From the NCBI RefSeq assembly GCF_019891175.1, contig NZ_CP072600.1, positions 1,240,001 through 1,304,000 on the forward strand: a DNA stretch of 64,000 nucleotides, given 5' to 3'. The stretch is from Leptothermofonsia sichuanensis E412. Lineage in GTDB: Bacteria; Cyanobacteriota; Cyanobacteriia; Leptolyngbyales; Leptolyngbyaceae. The notes below the pieces were generated by a model. That model was not told the origin of the DNA and ran no database searches. It saw only the letters and a program-made list of their open reading frames with translations. Positions 41,915 to 50,416 of the stretch are shown here, in pieces. How positions within the stretch are numbered: position 1 is the first letter of the stretch; the number at the start of each line of letters is the position of its first letter. The position numbers and the translations under genes were made by a program.

Positions 41915-42072
41915 TATCTACCAGCCATTTGAGTCCTTGCACTGTTACACGAATCACAAAAGACGTTCCAGCACGATTGGGGTAGTTATCCCTCTACACA
42001 AAAGAGGAGTGTAGGCGTGAAAATACGGAAACTTTCCCTACACTCCATGGAATAAATACAGAGAATTGGCCT

Positions 42073-43836
42073 TTAGAAGGTGAAGGTTGTACGGAGAACG
42101 CCAATTTTAATGGTGTCGTTATTGTCATTGTGTCTGGGGTTAAAGATGACAATAAACCCAGGCGTGAGACTGATATTATCCGTCAGGCGGAGACGATAGA
42201 ATGCCTCAACATGGGTGGTTCGACCAGGCTGATCACCAGGCCCAGCAGAGAGGTCACCCCCAGTCACAAAACTGGGGACATTTCTACCGGCAGGCAGGTC
42301 ACTGCTGATGATGCGCGGAGGTTGCCCCACATAGATGGCACCCAGGTTCCCGGCCCCTCCCAGGTCAGGGAAGTTAAGAAAGCCCATCCAGTTGAGAGTT
42401 TCTACACTCCCTCCAAACCCTTTCAAATCAGATGTGGTGTAGCCAACCCAACCCCCCACCGTCAGCCAGGACGCAACCCTCCAGGCAACCGTTCCACCAA
42501 AGGCATTGGTTTTAATCGGCGCACGCAGGCTGAAAGGGTTGGGGAGTGCCAGTTGATCATCCCCAACACTGGTTCCCAAAAAGCCTGAGGGAGAATAGGC
42601 GTTGACATAGTTGAGGGCAATGTCAACGGTGTTAAAGGCATTAATTGTCAACTGAGCACCGACCGTCGTCGCCCCATTTTGTCCACCGAACAACCCCCCA
42701 TTGGCAGGATCGGATGCCCGGTTAGAGGTGTAAACCCCTTGCAGGGAGATGGCTGGGGTAATCTGCCAGTCAAAGCCAGCCCCGGCACCATCTCCGCCAA
42801 TATTTAGAATCGGGTTGCGCTGGGCAAAGCGCGAGATGGGACCAAACCCGGCACTCTCGACCCGGTTTGCCCCCCGAAAGACGTTCACCATGTTGACACC
42901 CGCTGCCCCGGCAACCACAGCGAAGTTGTTGCCAATCAGGTGACGATAGGTAAGGTCACTGATCTGGACTCGTCCCCCGGTGTCTCCCTCATAGCCCAAC
43001 AGGACATCATTGGTTAAAAGTTGATCGCCAAAGCTTCTGCCCAATCCAGCCTGAAGCCCTGTTAGTAAGAGGCTACGCTCGCTAAACTGAGTGTACAAAC
43101 TTAATTGAACGTTAGTAATCACATTGATCTGATCAGAGTCATCACTGAATCGGAACCCTGCCAGGTCAACCTTTGCCTCATCCCGTCCCTGAACTCCAAG
43201 AATCACCTGACCAAAGAGTTTTGTGGTTGTTGAGAACTGCTGTTTTTCGAGGGTGGCGGTACGGACTTCCAGCGCATCCACCCGTCCCCGTAAAACTGCC
43301 AGTTCGGCAGCAAATTCTTCTTGAAGTTTTTGTAAAGCGACCAGGTCTTCCTTTCTTGCCAGATCAGCCGTTCCAGCCGCAATTAGTTCGTTGATTCGAT
43401 CCATACAGGCATTCAACCCGGCGGCGAACTCATACCGGCTGAGGGCACGGTTGCCCCGAAATGTTCTATCGGGATAGCCCACAATGCAACCATAGCGTTC
43501 CACCAGGGATTGCAGTGCCTGGAATGCCCAATCGGTTGGTTGAACATCTGTGAGTTGGGAAACGGAAGTGACCTGATCCATGCCGTCCAGATGATTGCCC
43601 GTGTCGGCAGCCAGCAGGTTTGCTGTGCTGTTGACGGGTTCTGCCAGGCTGGCATCAGCGATCGCTGGCGCAACAGAAACCTGAGAAATGTGGACTGACG
43701 AAGACTGAGCTTGAGCGTCTGTATCAGAAACGGTCTGAGCAACTACCGGACTACCTGCCATTAAAAACCCCAGTACTGCAGATGCCAGCACTGGGGAATG
43801 ATTAATGGTAATTACAGGTAAATTTTTCTTAACCAT
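42073..43836 (-). CDS. SLH-domain OprB-type porin (cyanobacterial iron-uptake porin family)
   Basis: 587 residues from the ATG at 43836, which has GGAGAAGGAG about 7 bases upstream (the frame is open further but without a site). Signal peptide (to about VVA-Q), a linker, one SLH domain (about 95-150: DVQPTDWAFQALQSLVERYG, CIVGYPDRTFRGNRALSRYE), a coiled coil (about 165-210: RKEDLVALQKLQEEFAAELA) and a beta-barrel (about 215-587) ending in phenylalanine (RTTFTF). The SLH domain anchors it to peptidoglycan-linked pyruvylated polymer. Homologues form the main outer-membrane channels of cyanobacteria and several import inorganic iron. Monocistronic here. Confidence 0.92.
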   Translation of the reverse strand: MVKKNLPVITINHSPVLASAVLGFLMAGSPVVAQTVSDTDAQAQSSSVHISQVSVAPAIADASLAEPVNSTANLLAADTGNHLDGMDQVTSVSQLTDVQPTDWAFQALQSLVERYGCIVGYPDRTFRGNRALSRYEFAAGLNACMDRINELIAAGTADLARKEDLVALQKLQEEFAAELAVLRGRVDALEVRTATLEKQQFSTTTKLFGQVILGVQGRDEAKVDLAGFRFSDDSDQINVITNVQLSLYTQFSERSLLLTGLQAGLGRSFGDQLLTNDVLLGYEGDTGGRVQISDLTYRHLIGNNFAVVAGAAGVNMVNVFRGANRVESAGFGPISRFAQRNPILNIGGDGAGAGFDWQITPAISLQGVYTSNRASDPANGGLFGGQNGATTVGAQLTINAFNTVDIALNYVNAYSPSGFLGTSVGDDQLALPNPFSLRAPIKTNAFGGTVAWRVASWLTVGGWVGYTTSDLKGFGGSVETLNWMGFLNFPDLGGAGNLGAIYVGQPPRIISSDLPAGRNVPSFVTGGDLSAGPGDQPGRTTHVEAFYRLRLTDNISLTPGFIVIFNPRHNDNNDTIKIGVLRTTFTF

Positions 43837-44086
43837 GCTAACTCCTTCTCCTCGACACAAAAAGCGGCTCAACGGGAGATGCACACACCACACCTTTGAG
43901 TTTCCGGTTCAGTATTGACAACTCATTTCAAAATCTAACGCTTTTAACTGATTTTTCAGCCGTTTTAGGATTGAGGTTCATCAAACGTTAACTGCGGAAA
44001 ACCCATGTGCCTGTGACGATTAAGATTGGAAAAGGTTTCCTGGAAAAATTGAGGATAGTGCAGGAAAATTCACCTGACACCCCCGA

Positions 44087-45838
44087 TCAAGACCGCTGAG
44101 ATTGACTCCAGAGGAGGGCGATCGCTAATCTAACAGCCTCCCCCACAGTCGATAGGCGAGCAGATTCAGTTGCATTTTTTTCCCATCGCAACAGGAGATC
44201 TCGGAAACTGTTATCGCGCTTTGCTCGCTGCACAATAATTTGCCCGATGATCTTTTTTTGAATGTGTTCGGTGGAAATACCCTGACGGTTCAGAAAGTTG
44301 AGCAAATGTTGCACACTTTCAACAAACTGTTCTGGTGCCTGAGACATCATAATGTGCTGAATTTGACGGACCACTTCCTGGTAGAGGCGTTCCCGCCGAT
44401 CTGGGGACGGTAGGGGCTTGGGGGTGGCAGTCTCCTGTTGGGGAGATGGTTCCAGCGCCAAATCTAAGGTTTTGGATGGGGTCCCAATCTCTAACAAGCG
44501 GAACATGTCAGCCTGCCGCAATGACAGTCGCTGCAATATGTCTGGATAGATTTGAAAGATGCGTCGAGTTAACACTTTGGCATTCACCAGACGATTTGCC
44601 ACCAGTCGAAGCAGATAGTTATCGTCTACCTGTTCATAGGACTTAACTGTAAGGCTAAGTTCGTGGCTTTCCAGTTCCAACTGTGCCAGAGTAAAGACCA
44701 GTGCCTGCCAGTTGGGCGGTTCAGTGAAATATACCTCAACCGTGGGTCCATCCTGCCGATACTGTTGCCCTAACTCTCCCGCCTTCAACTCGCGCCCAAC
44801 CGGGTAGCGGTCTATAGGACTTTTCGTTTGAAAGTTAAACTGCGTAAAAAGATAACGGCAGTTGACTTTGGACAGTTCCAGGTCTTCAATATGCCAGTTG
44901 TAAATACAACAGCCGGTCATTTCTGCCCCATCCAGATTCGTGCGAATCAGATGGCTCTCTAGCAAATAGGCATCAGTCAGGTCAGCTTCGCTTAAAGTCG
45001 CATCGCTAAGATAGGCACCACTCAGATCTGCTCGTCGCAGGTCTGCCCCCCGTAAATTGGCCTCTTTTAAGTCTGCTCGTAGTAAAAAGACATCCTGGAG
45101 ATTTGCCCTCAACAGATACGCCTTTTGCAGGCTGGTTTTAAGTAAGTAAGCCCCAGCCAGGTTTGCCCGACTTAAGTCGGCACTTTCTAACCTTGCCTCG
45201 CTCAAATCTGCGCCAGTTAGAACAACCCGATGCAAATCTGCTTCCCGCAGGTCTGCCTGACGTAAATATCCTCCACTGAGATTGGCTTCAATCAGGTTTG
45301 CTCCAACTAAAGAAGCTTCCCGCAGATTTGCTTCCTCCAGATGTGCTTCGCGCAGATTTGCCCGATCTAACCTGGCGTTGGCAAGATTGGTACGTCGCAG
45401 GTTCGCTTCCATCAATTCAGCCGCGACGAGACACGCACTACCAAGTTTTGCTCGCTCCAAATTGCCCTGATCCAGTTTGGCAGCTTGAAGATTGGCATTG
45501 GTGAGATCGGCTTCTTGCAGCACTGCCCAGTTTAAGTCCGTATTCTGAAGGTGCGCCATGCGCAAATCTGCTTTACTTAGATTGGCTCCGCTCAGTAGAG
45601 CCTGGTTGAAAATGGCATAGTTCAGGGATGCACTGCGAAGGTCTACACGTCTAAGGCAAGCCCCCGTCAAATTAGCACGGCTTAGAAATGCCCAACTCAG
45701 GTTTGCCCCAGTCAGATCTGCTCCGGTGAAATTGACATCACGCAGGTTCACTCCACTCAAACTGGCTCCACTCAAGTCAACCTGGGAAAAATCCCGCTCT
45801 CCTCGCTGATAACGCTCTAACAAATCCTTTACTTGCAT
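44087..45838 (-). CDS. Pentapeptide-repeat protein with conserved C-terminal region
   Basis: 583 residues. Residues about 15-320 are tandem pentapeptides A(D/N)LxX (for example ANLSKADLRMAHLQNTDLNW), about 58 units, which build a right-handed quadrilateral beta-helix. The rest is not repetitive: a segment with KSPIDRYPVGRELKAGELGQ and PPNWQALVFTLAQLELESHE (about 330-430), then a Pro-rich linker and an alpha-helical tail (about 480-583). No signal peptide, so cytoplasmic. Such repeat proteins in cyanobacteria have mostly unknown roles; the C-terminal part looks like an effector or docking domain and is not recognised. Confidence 0.85.
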   Translation of the reverse strand: MQVKDLLERYQRGERDFSQVDLSGASLSGVNLRDVNFTGADLTGANLSWAFLSRANLTGACLRRVDLRSASLNYAIFNQALLSGANLSKADLRMAHLQNTDLNWAVLQEADLTNANLQAAKLDQGNLERAKLGSACLVAAELMEANLRRTNLANARLDRANLREAHLEEANLREASLVGANLIEANLSGGYLRQADLREADLHRVVLTGADLSEARLESADLSRANLAGAYLLKTSLQKAYLLRANLQDVFLLRADLKEANLRGADLRRADLSGAYLSDATLSEADLTDAYLLESHLIRTNLDGAEMTGCCIYNWHIEDLELSKVNCRYLFTQFNFQTKSPIDRYPVGRELKAGELGQQYRQDGPTVEVYFTEPPNWQALVFTLAQLELESHELSLTVKSYEQVDDNYLLRLVANRLVNAKVLTRRIFQIYPDILQRLSLRQADMFRLLEIGTPSKTLDLALEPSPQQETATPKPLPSPDRRERLYQEVVRQIQHIMMSQAPEQFVESVQHLLNFLNRQGISTEHIQKKIIGQIIVQRAKRDNSFRDLLLRWEKNATESARLSTVGEAVRLAIALLWSQSQRS

Positions 45839-45879
45839 GATGATCCTTAGAGGCGGGATAAAAGGCGCTGGTATGGCAG

Positions 45880-45955
45880 GGGACAGTTGAAAACCCCAAA
45901 ATAATAACCCCTTCTCTATCCCAGACTCACAATTTCAGGGCTGACAAGCCACTGG
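45880..45955. repeat. IS630-derived MITE, copy 3 (inverted, internally deleted)
   Basis: Read on the minus strand it begins CCAGTGGCTTGTCAG and contains TGAGTCTGGGATAGAGAAGG and GGGGTTTTCAAC. Compared with copy 2 about 20 bp before the far end are missing. Confidence 0.75.
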
Positions 45956-46023
45956 AAGCCTGGAGAATGCTGGTTAGAATTTTTCCGGCAGAAGTAAACA
46001 GAAAAGGGATGATGTGGATGTTT

Positions 46024-46100
46024 CTTAAAGGCTATCGGCAATCTTTCTCAGTCTCTGTTTGAGCTTTGACAGTTGGAGTTTTTCGGACAGGCCCTTAAAG
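46024..46100. repeat. TAAAGCCTATCCG-type palindromic repeat, copy c
   Basis: Ends CTTAAAGGCTATCGGCAA and TTTTTCGGACAGGCCCTTAA; interior GAGCTTTGACAGTTGGAG as in copy d. Confidence 0.7.
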
Positions 46101-46315
46101 GGCATATTTGATTTTGTGGCAGAGCTTTATTAACTTGATGAAGTCAGGATCAACTATACAAGGGAGCAGGGGATAAGGGATGAGGGGAGGGAATTTTTTC
46201 AGTGATTTTTTAAAAATTGGAGGCCAGTAGTCTGCCAGGCAGATTTTGCAGGGTTTGCCACCTTTCAAAACCTCATAAATTGGTTTTCCTGGGTTTAGAT
46301 GCCCAGGCAAGGTTC

Positions 46316-46378
46316 CTTAAACTTCCTCAGTCTGGGTTTGAGCTTTGACAGTTGGGGCTTTTCGGATAGGCTTTAAAA
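46316..46378. repeat. TAAAGCCTATCCG-type palindromic repeat, copy d (left arm shortened)
   Basis: CTTCCTCAGTCTGGGTTTGA followed by GCTTTTCGGATAGGCTTTAA; the left terminal arm is missing. Confidence 0.7.
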
Positions 46379-46397
46379 TGATCAGTAATGAGTTTTG

Positions 46398-47486
46398 ATG
46401 AGGTTGAAAGGCTTGCTGGCAGCGTTATTGTATGGCAAAGAAGACTTGCGCCTGGAACGGGTTGAAGACCCTATTCCTGAAGCGGGAGAAGTCGTTTTGC
46501 GCGTAGGGACGGCAACCACCTGTGGGACTGACCTGAAAGTATGGCGCAGGGGGGGACATGCCCGGATGCTGAAGCCGCCAACCTTATTTGGGCATGAAGC
46601 TGCTGGAGAAATTGTTGCGGTGGGGAACGGTGTAACCCACTGGAAGGTGGGCGATCGCGTCGTTGCCAATAATTCGGCTCCCTGTATGGCGTGTTTTTTC
46701 TGCCAGAAAGAAGCCTATTCCCTCTGCCAGAACTTGCTGTTCAACAATGGCACTTTTGCCGAGTATTTGAAAGTTCCAGCCGCTATTGTGCAACACAACT
46801 TGCTGCCCATTCCTGATGGGATACCGTTCTCGCTGGCGTCTATGACGGAACCGTTAGCCTGCGTATTACACGGAGCCGCCCGGTCCAATGTCAAACCAGG
46901 CGATCGCGTTGTTGTGCTGGGGGATGGGGCAATTGGCTTAATGTTTGTGGCAGCCCTGGCTTCCGGACAGGGAGACTGGAGCCAGACTTCTCATCCATCA
47001 CCTCAAAGCCATCCATTTGCCCATGTTTTTCTGTTTGGGGGCAGCGATCGCCGCTTACAGATTGGGGAGAAATTGGGAGCGGTTAAAACATTTAATTATC
47101 ACCACATAGGGGATGTGCCTGCGCTGGTAAAAGACCTGACCGATGGTTGGGGAGCCGACGTGGTGATTGAAGCAACAGGGGTACCCCCGGTGTGGGAGAC
47201 TGCGATCGCCTGTGCCCGTCCAGGCGCAACGGTTAACCTGTTTGGTGGTTGTCCCCGTGACACGACTATTACGGTCAGCACCGAACAACTCCACTACAGT
47301 GAACTCACGTTGAAAGGCGTGTTTCACAATACCCCTCAATATGTCCGGGCTGCGCTTAACTTACTGGCAAGCCAGACATTACCATTTGACTTGCTGATTA
47401 GCGAAGAGCGACCTTTAAGCCAGCTAGGACAGGTATTTGAAGCGATGAAGCAGCGACAAGTGATTAAGGTGGCTATAGTCCCTTAA
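46398..47486 (+). CDS. Zinc-dependent medium-chain dehydrogenase
   Basis: 362 residues from the ATG at 46398 (a TTG lies one codon earlier). Catalytic zinc region TTCGTDLKVWRRGGH (Cys) and LFGHEAAGEIVAVGNGV (the GHExxG motif); structural zinc cysteines CMACFFCQKEAYSLC (four Cys). The nucleotide-binding motif is VVLGDGAIGLMFVA (GxGxxG-like). Family members oxidise polyols, alcohols or threonine with NAD(P). An insertion of about 20 residues (QGDWSQTSHPSPQSHPFAH) sits just after the Rossmann glycine motif, where relatives have none that I recall. Substrate unknown. Monocistronic. Confidence 0.88.
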   Translation: MRLKGLLAALLYGKEDLRLERVEDPIPEAGEVVLRVGTATTCGTDLKVWRRGGHARMLKPPTLFGHEAAGEIVAVGNGVTHWKVGDRVVANNSAPCMACFFCQKEAYSLCQNLLFNNGTFAEYLKVPAAIVQHNLLPIPDGIPFSLASMTEPLACVLHGAARSNVKPGDRVVVLGDGAIGLMFVAALASGQGDWSQTSHPSPQSHPFAHVFLFGGSDRRLQIGEKLGAVKTFNYHHIGDVPALVKDLTDGWGADVVIEATGVPPVWETAIACARPGATVNLFGGCPRDTTITVSTEQLHYSELTLKGVFHNTPQYVRAALNLLASQTLPFDLLISEERPLSQLGQVFEAMKQRQVIKVAIVP

Positions 47487-47833
47487 GCATGGGAATTATT
47501 AAGATACCGTCCTGAAACAGAGCCACAAAGACACCAGGCCCACCAGGAGCTGACTTTGTGTCCTTTGTGCCTTTGTGGTGAGTTTTATAAGTTATTACAT
47601 CCTCGATTCTTAAAGGAATGAAGAATTTTGCAGGGCTGACCATCGAGTAACCGTTTGGCCGGGTTCACCCATGAAACAAGATATCACCCAAACCCTTGCC
47701 TGTTCAGTTCATATGTACTAAAATAAAGTCACGATCGTCCTTTGGCTAATGGGGGCGATCGATTTTTTCTTTTTCTATGCTCTTTTTGCCAGAAAGACAG
47801 GGCATACTGCTTTCAGGGGCTTGAAGTGAAGTC
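47487..47833. other. 347-bp spacer with CTTTGTG repeat and a T-rich hairpin
   Basis: Copy of the CTTTGTGTCCTTTGTG repeat at 47554-47579 and a terminator-like hairpin at 47732-47775. Nothing else recognised. Confidence 0.55.
47732..47775 (+). terminator. Terminator-like hairpin with T run
   Basis: CGATCGTCC pairs with GGGGCGATCG (one G-T pair) and is followed by ATTTTTTCTTTTTC. It is 245 bp beyond the dehydrogenase stop and 60 bp before the next gene, so it either ends the dehydrogenase transcript or attenuates the downstream gene. Confidence 0.55.
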
Positions 47834-48844
47834 TTGAAACAAAGCTATGCCGTGATGACACCGTCTGACCTTGAAGAACTGGCAAACCAGGGTGACACAG
47901 GGGCAATCGCTGCTTTGCTCGCGCAAGTTGTGCGGGGACGGGGGATTGTGGTCAGAGTCCATCAACGGGAAGACTGTTTGCATATCCTCCTGGAAGCTGA
48001 TCTGGTGCCCGATCAGGTAGCTGCCGTTCGGCTAATTCGCAAACGACTGGTTGACCTGGGACTGGCGATCGCTCGTACCGTCAGAATCTATGGGCGGCAG
48101 CGAGGTGAAACAAAACCTGCCTGGACTGTTGCCTTTGAGCTGGTCAAGCCCCCAGGTTCCAACCCAGACGAGAGCCATCCAGCCGTCCAGAGGGTTGGGG
48201 CTAATCGGCTTTCCTCCCCTGGGCAAAAATCCCTACCTGGTACACTCCTGTTCCAGATCGGACAGTTCACCTACACTACAGGCGATCTTCAGAATCTGCT
48301 GACCAGGCTGGATCCAATGAAGGTGGCGTTTGTTGTTGTGCTGGCACTTTACGGGCTGTTTGGGGCTTCCAGCTACACCGTGGAGCGATTTCTGGAAGGA
48401 GGCGATCGCATCATGATGTTTCTGCATGGTGTGAATCTGATCTTTCATGAGGCAGGGCACGTTATCTTTGCAATTTTTGGGCGGTTTTTACACATTCTGG
48501 GCGGATCGCTGATGCAATTCTTAGTGCCTGCTGGCATTGCAGGATATTTCTTTTTTCATCGTCAGCTTTATGCTAGTGCAGTTACCCTTTGTTGGGCAGC
48601 CCAAAACCTGTGGGATGTTTCCATCTACATCAAAGATGCTCAGGAACGAGCACTTCCACTATTAGGAGGCGAGGCTGTTTTGCACGACTGGCATTTTCTG
48701 CTGCTGGATTTGAATTTACTGACACAGGATCAGTTGATTGGCAACCTGGTGTTTTGGATAGGTACCCTGCTCTATCTGGCAGCCATTTTGGCGGGCCTTT
48801 ACTATGCGCAAATCAGATGTCAATCCCTGGCAGACAACCCCTAG
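47834..48844 (+). CDS. Membrane protein with HEAGH motif and a cyanobacterial N-terminal module
   Basis: 336 residues; start TTG at 47834 or ATG at 47855 (MTPSDLEEL). The N-terminal 100 residues (LEELANQGDTGAIAALLAQV, CLHILLEADLVPDQVAAVRL, RKRLVDLGLAIARTVRIYGR, AWTVAFEL) are a module that I recall recurring in many cyanobacterial proteins, of unknown role. After a linker come transmembrane helices (about 172-192, 205-240, 240-290, 305-328). The second contains LIFHEAGHVIFAIFG, the HExxH zinc-protease signature inside a helix, as in intramembrane (site-2-type) proteases; HDWHFLL near residue 287 offers further ligands. Not identical to the classic M50 pattern (no NPDG seen). Either a new intramembrane metalloprotease or an inactive relative. 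Confidence 0.7.
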   Translation: MKQSYAVMTPSDLEELANQGDTGAIAALLAQVVRGRGIVVRVHQREDCLHILLEADLVPDQVAAVRLIRKRLVDLGLAIARTVRIYGRQRGETKPAWTVAFELVKPPGSNPDESHPAVQRVGANRLSSPGQKSLPGTLLFQIGQFTYTTGDLQNLLTRLDPMKVAFVVVLALYGLFGASSYTVERFLEGGDRIMMFLHGVNLIFHEAGHVIFAIFGRFLHILGGSLMQFLVPAGIAGYFFFHRQLYASAVTLCWAAQNLWDVSIYIKDAQERALPLLGGEAVLHDWHFLLLDLNLLTQDQLIGNLVFWIGTLLYLAAILAGLYYAQIRCQSLADNP

Positions 48845-48967
48845 CCTTCAAAATGCAGAATTCAGGGATGCAAAAAGTTAAAAATCGTATCTTTTGCTAC
48901 AAAATGACGGATGTATCAATGAATGCGCCATAAAATCAGTATCAAGAAATACCATTTTCTGGATGCT

Positions 48968-49252
48968 ATGAGCGCTGATGCAGATTTTGACTGGGAAGAA
49001 GCTTTTACCTATCGTCCAGGGCTGACCGTAGAGTTAAAGGCTAAACCAGGCACATATGACACCATTGCCCGTTATGAAGCGATGATGGTGCCATCTATCT
49101 GGTTAGAGAATGACCCGGTTCCTCGCTATCCCCATGAACTGTACGTGGTGTGCCCATTACCCAATGGGGTATCCTTTGTTGGCTCCCATACCCATCCTGA
49201 CTTGCCACTCCGTGTAGCCAACCTGCCACCATGCCCAACGCCTGGATTTTGA
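48968..49252 (+). CDS. Small uncharacterised protein
   Basis: 94 residues from the ATG at 48968 (MSADADFDWEEAF); the frame is open from 48923. Looks like a compact globular protein (YRPGLTVELKAKPGTYDTIA, PVPRYPHELYVVCPLPNGV) with no signal peptide or membrane span. Not recognised. Follows the HEAGH gene by 123 bp. Codon use looks like the neighbours. Confidence 0.55.
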   Translation: MSADADFDWEEAFTYRPGLTVELKAKPGTYDTIARYEAMMVPSIWLENDPVPRYPHELYVVCPLPNGVSFVGSHTHPDLPLRVANLPPCPTPGF

Positions 49253-49362
49253 CTTCTGCCTCCTTCAGAACGGTTTCTATAAAGGTTGCTCTTCTTATGG
49301 CAGAGTACGAGGGGTTAGCACTAAATTTTTTGTGAGGTCAGGAATTTCTGTGGAGTCAGGAA

Positions 49363-50256
49363 TCAAGCCATAAATTCAGATGCCACAATCATGGAGCCGA
49401 TACCAGAATCTGTGAATATTTCCAACAGCAGGGAATGGGGAATCCGACCATCGATGATGTGGGCGGCACGGACTCCCTGGGCCAGCGATCGCACACAGCA
49501 GGTTACCTTTGGAATCATACCGCCAGCTACAATTCCAGTCTCAATCAACTTCCGTGCTTCCTGAATGTCCAGCTTGGGAATCAGGGTTGATAGATCTTTG
49601 AAGTCTCTCAGAATGCCCGCCGTATCCGTCAGTAGAATCAACTTTTCTGCCCCCAGGGCCGCCGCAATTTCCCCGGCAACCGTGTCTGCATTAATGTTGT
49701 ATGCCTGCCCGGTATTATCTGCTGCCACACTGGAGACAACCGGAATGTAGCCACTACTGACCAAAGACTCCAAAATACGGGTATCTACACTGGTGACTTC
49801 CCCCACGAAACCAATGCCTTCCTGATCTGCCGGGCGAGCTTTAATCAGATTGGCATCCTTGCCACATAACCCGACTGCTTTGCCCCCCGCCTGATTAATC
49901 AGAGCAACCAGCTCTTTATTGACACGACCCACCAGCACCATTTCTACCACATCCATTGTGGGCGCATCGGTCACCCGCAACCCATTCTTAAACTGGGGTT
50001 CAATGCCCAGCTTGTCCAGCCAGGCATTGATTTCTGGGCCTCCCCCATGCACGACCACCGGACGAATACCCACACAGGACATCAGTACAATATCCCGGAT
50101 TACCTTATCCTTCAAACTGCCATCCTTCATGGCAGCACCACCATATTTAACGACGACCGTTTTTCCAGTTAATTGCTGAATGTAGGGCAGGGCTTCGCTC
50201 AGAATCCGAACTCTGGTGGCTTCAGTTTCTTGGATGAACTCGTGGGTGGTAGTCAT
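49363..50256 (-). CDS. argB: Acetylglutamate kinase
   Basis: 297 residues, normal length. Phosphorylates N-acetylglutamate in arginine synthesis, in the cytoplasm; in cyanobacteria the enzyme is feedback-inhibited by arginine and relieved by the PII protein. Motifs: [13 protein letters not shown] (ATP-binding Lys and glycines), [20 protein letters not shown] (substrate loop), [27 protein letters not shown] and [27 protein letters not shown] is the substrate/ATP lid. Stand-alone gene, 97 bp upstream of nothing on its strand; the M48 gene lies on the same strand further right. Confidence 0.96.
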   Translation of the reverse strand: MTTTHEFIQETEATRVRILSEALPYIQQLTGKTVVVKYGGAAMKDGSLKDKVIRDIVLMSCVGIRPVVVHGGGPEINAWLDKLGIEPQFKNGLRVTDAPTMDVVEMVLVGRVNKELVALINQAGGKAVGLCGKDANLIKARPADQEGIGFVGEVTSVDTRILESLVSSGYIPVVSSVAADNTGQAYNINADTVAGEIAAALGAEKLILLTDTAGILRDFKDLSTLIPKLDIQEARKLIETGIVAGGMIPKVTCCVRSLAQGVRAAHIIDGRIPHSLLLEIFTDSGIGSMIVASEFMA

Positions 50257-50355
50257 AGACAGAAAATCAAAACATGATGATACGCAGTTTAGAGGAAACT
50301 GCGCCGTTCAACACTCTCAATGGCAACAATTTTGGCGATCGCCCCTGAATGCAAA

Positions 50356-50384
50356 ATCCCCGGCATCTTGAAGCTGCCAGGGAT
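50356..50384 (-). terminator. Terminator after the TPR-M48 gene
   Basis: On the minus strand ATCCCTGGCAGC pairs with (TGCCGGGGAT) around a TTCAAGA-like loop and is followed by TTTTGC. It begins 33 bp beyond the stop of the gene at 50417. Confidence 0.5.
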
Positions 50385-50416
50385 CTCAGGAGGCTGGGAG
50401 TTAATTCACAAATGCA

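Larger units (their letters stand above)
41357..42072. other. 716-bp spacer with MITE and 31-bp repeat
   Basis: Between two minus-strand genes. Contains the upstream region of the Asp-rich gene, a MITE at 41476-41574 and the 31-bp repeat at 41884-41914. The only longer frame (41714-41932, plus) runs into the repeat and is not convincing. Confidence 0.55.
45839..46397. other. 560-bp spacer with MITE and two palindromic repeats
   Basis: Separates divergent genes. Holds IS630-derived MITE copy 3 (45880-45955) and copies c and d of the TAAAGCCTATCCG family. The promoter of the dehydrogenase gene must lie within or right of copy d. No gene recognised. Confidence 0.55.

Noticed and set aside
41714-41932. 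A 72-residue plus-strand frame in the 716-bp spacer
   Set aside because: Ends in the 31-bp repeat, lacks a start signal and resembles no family.
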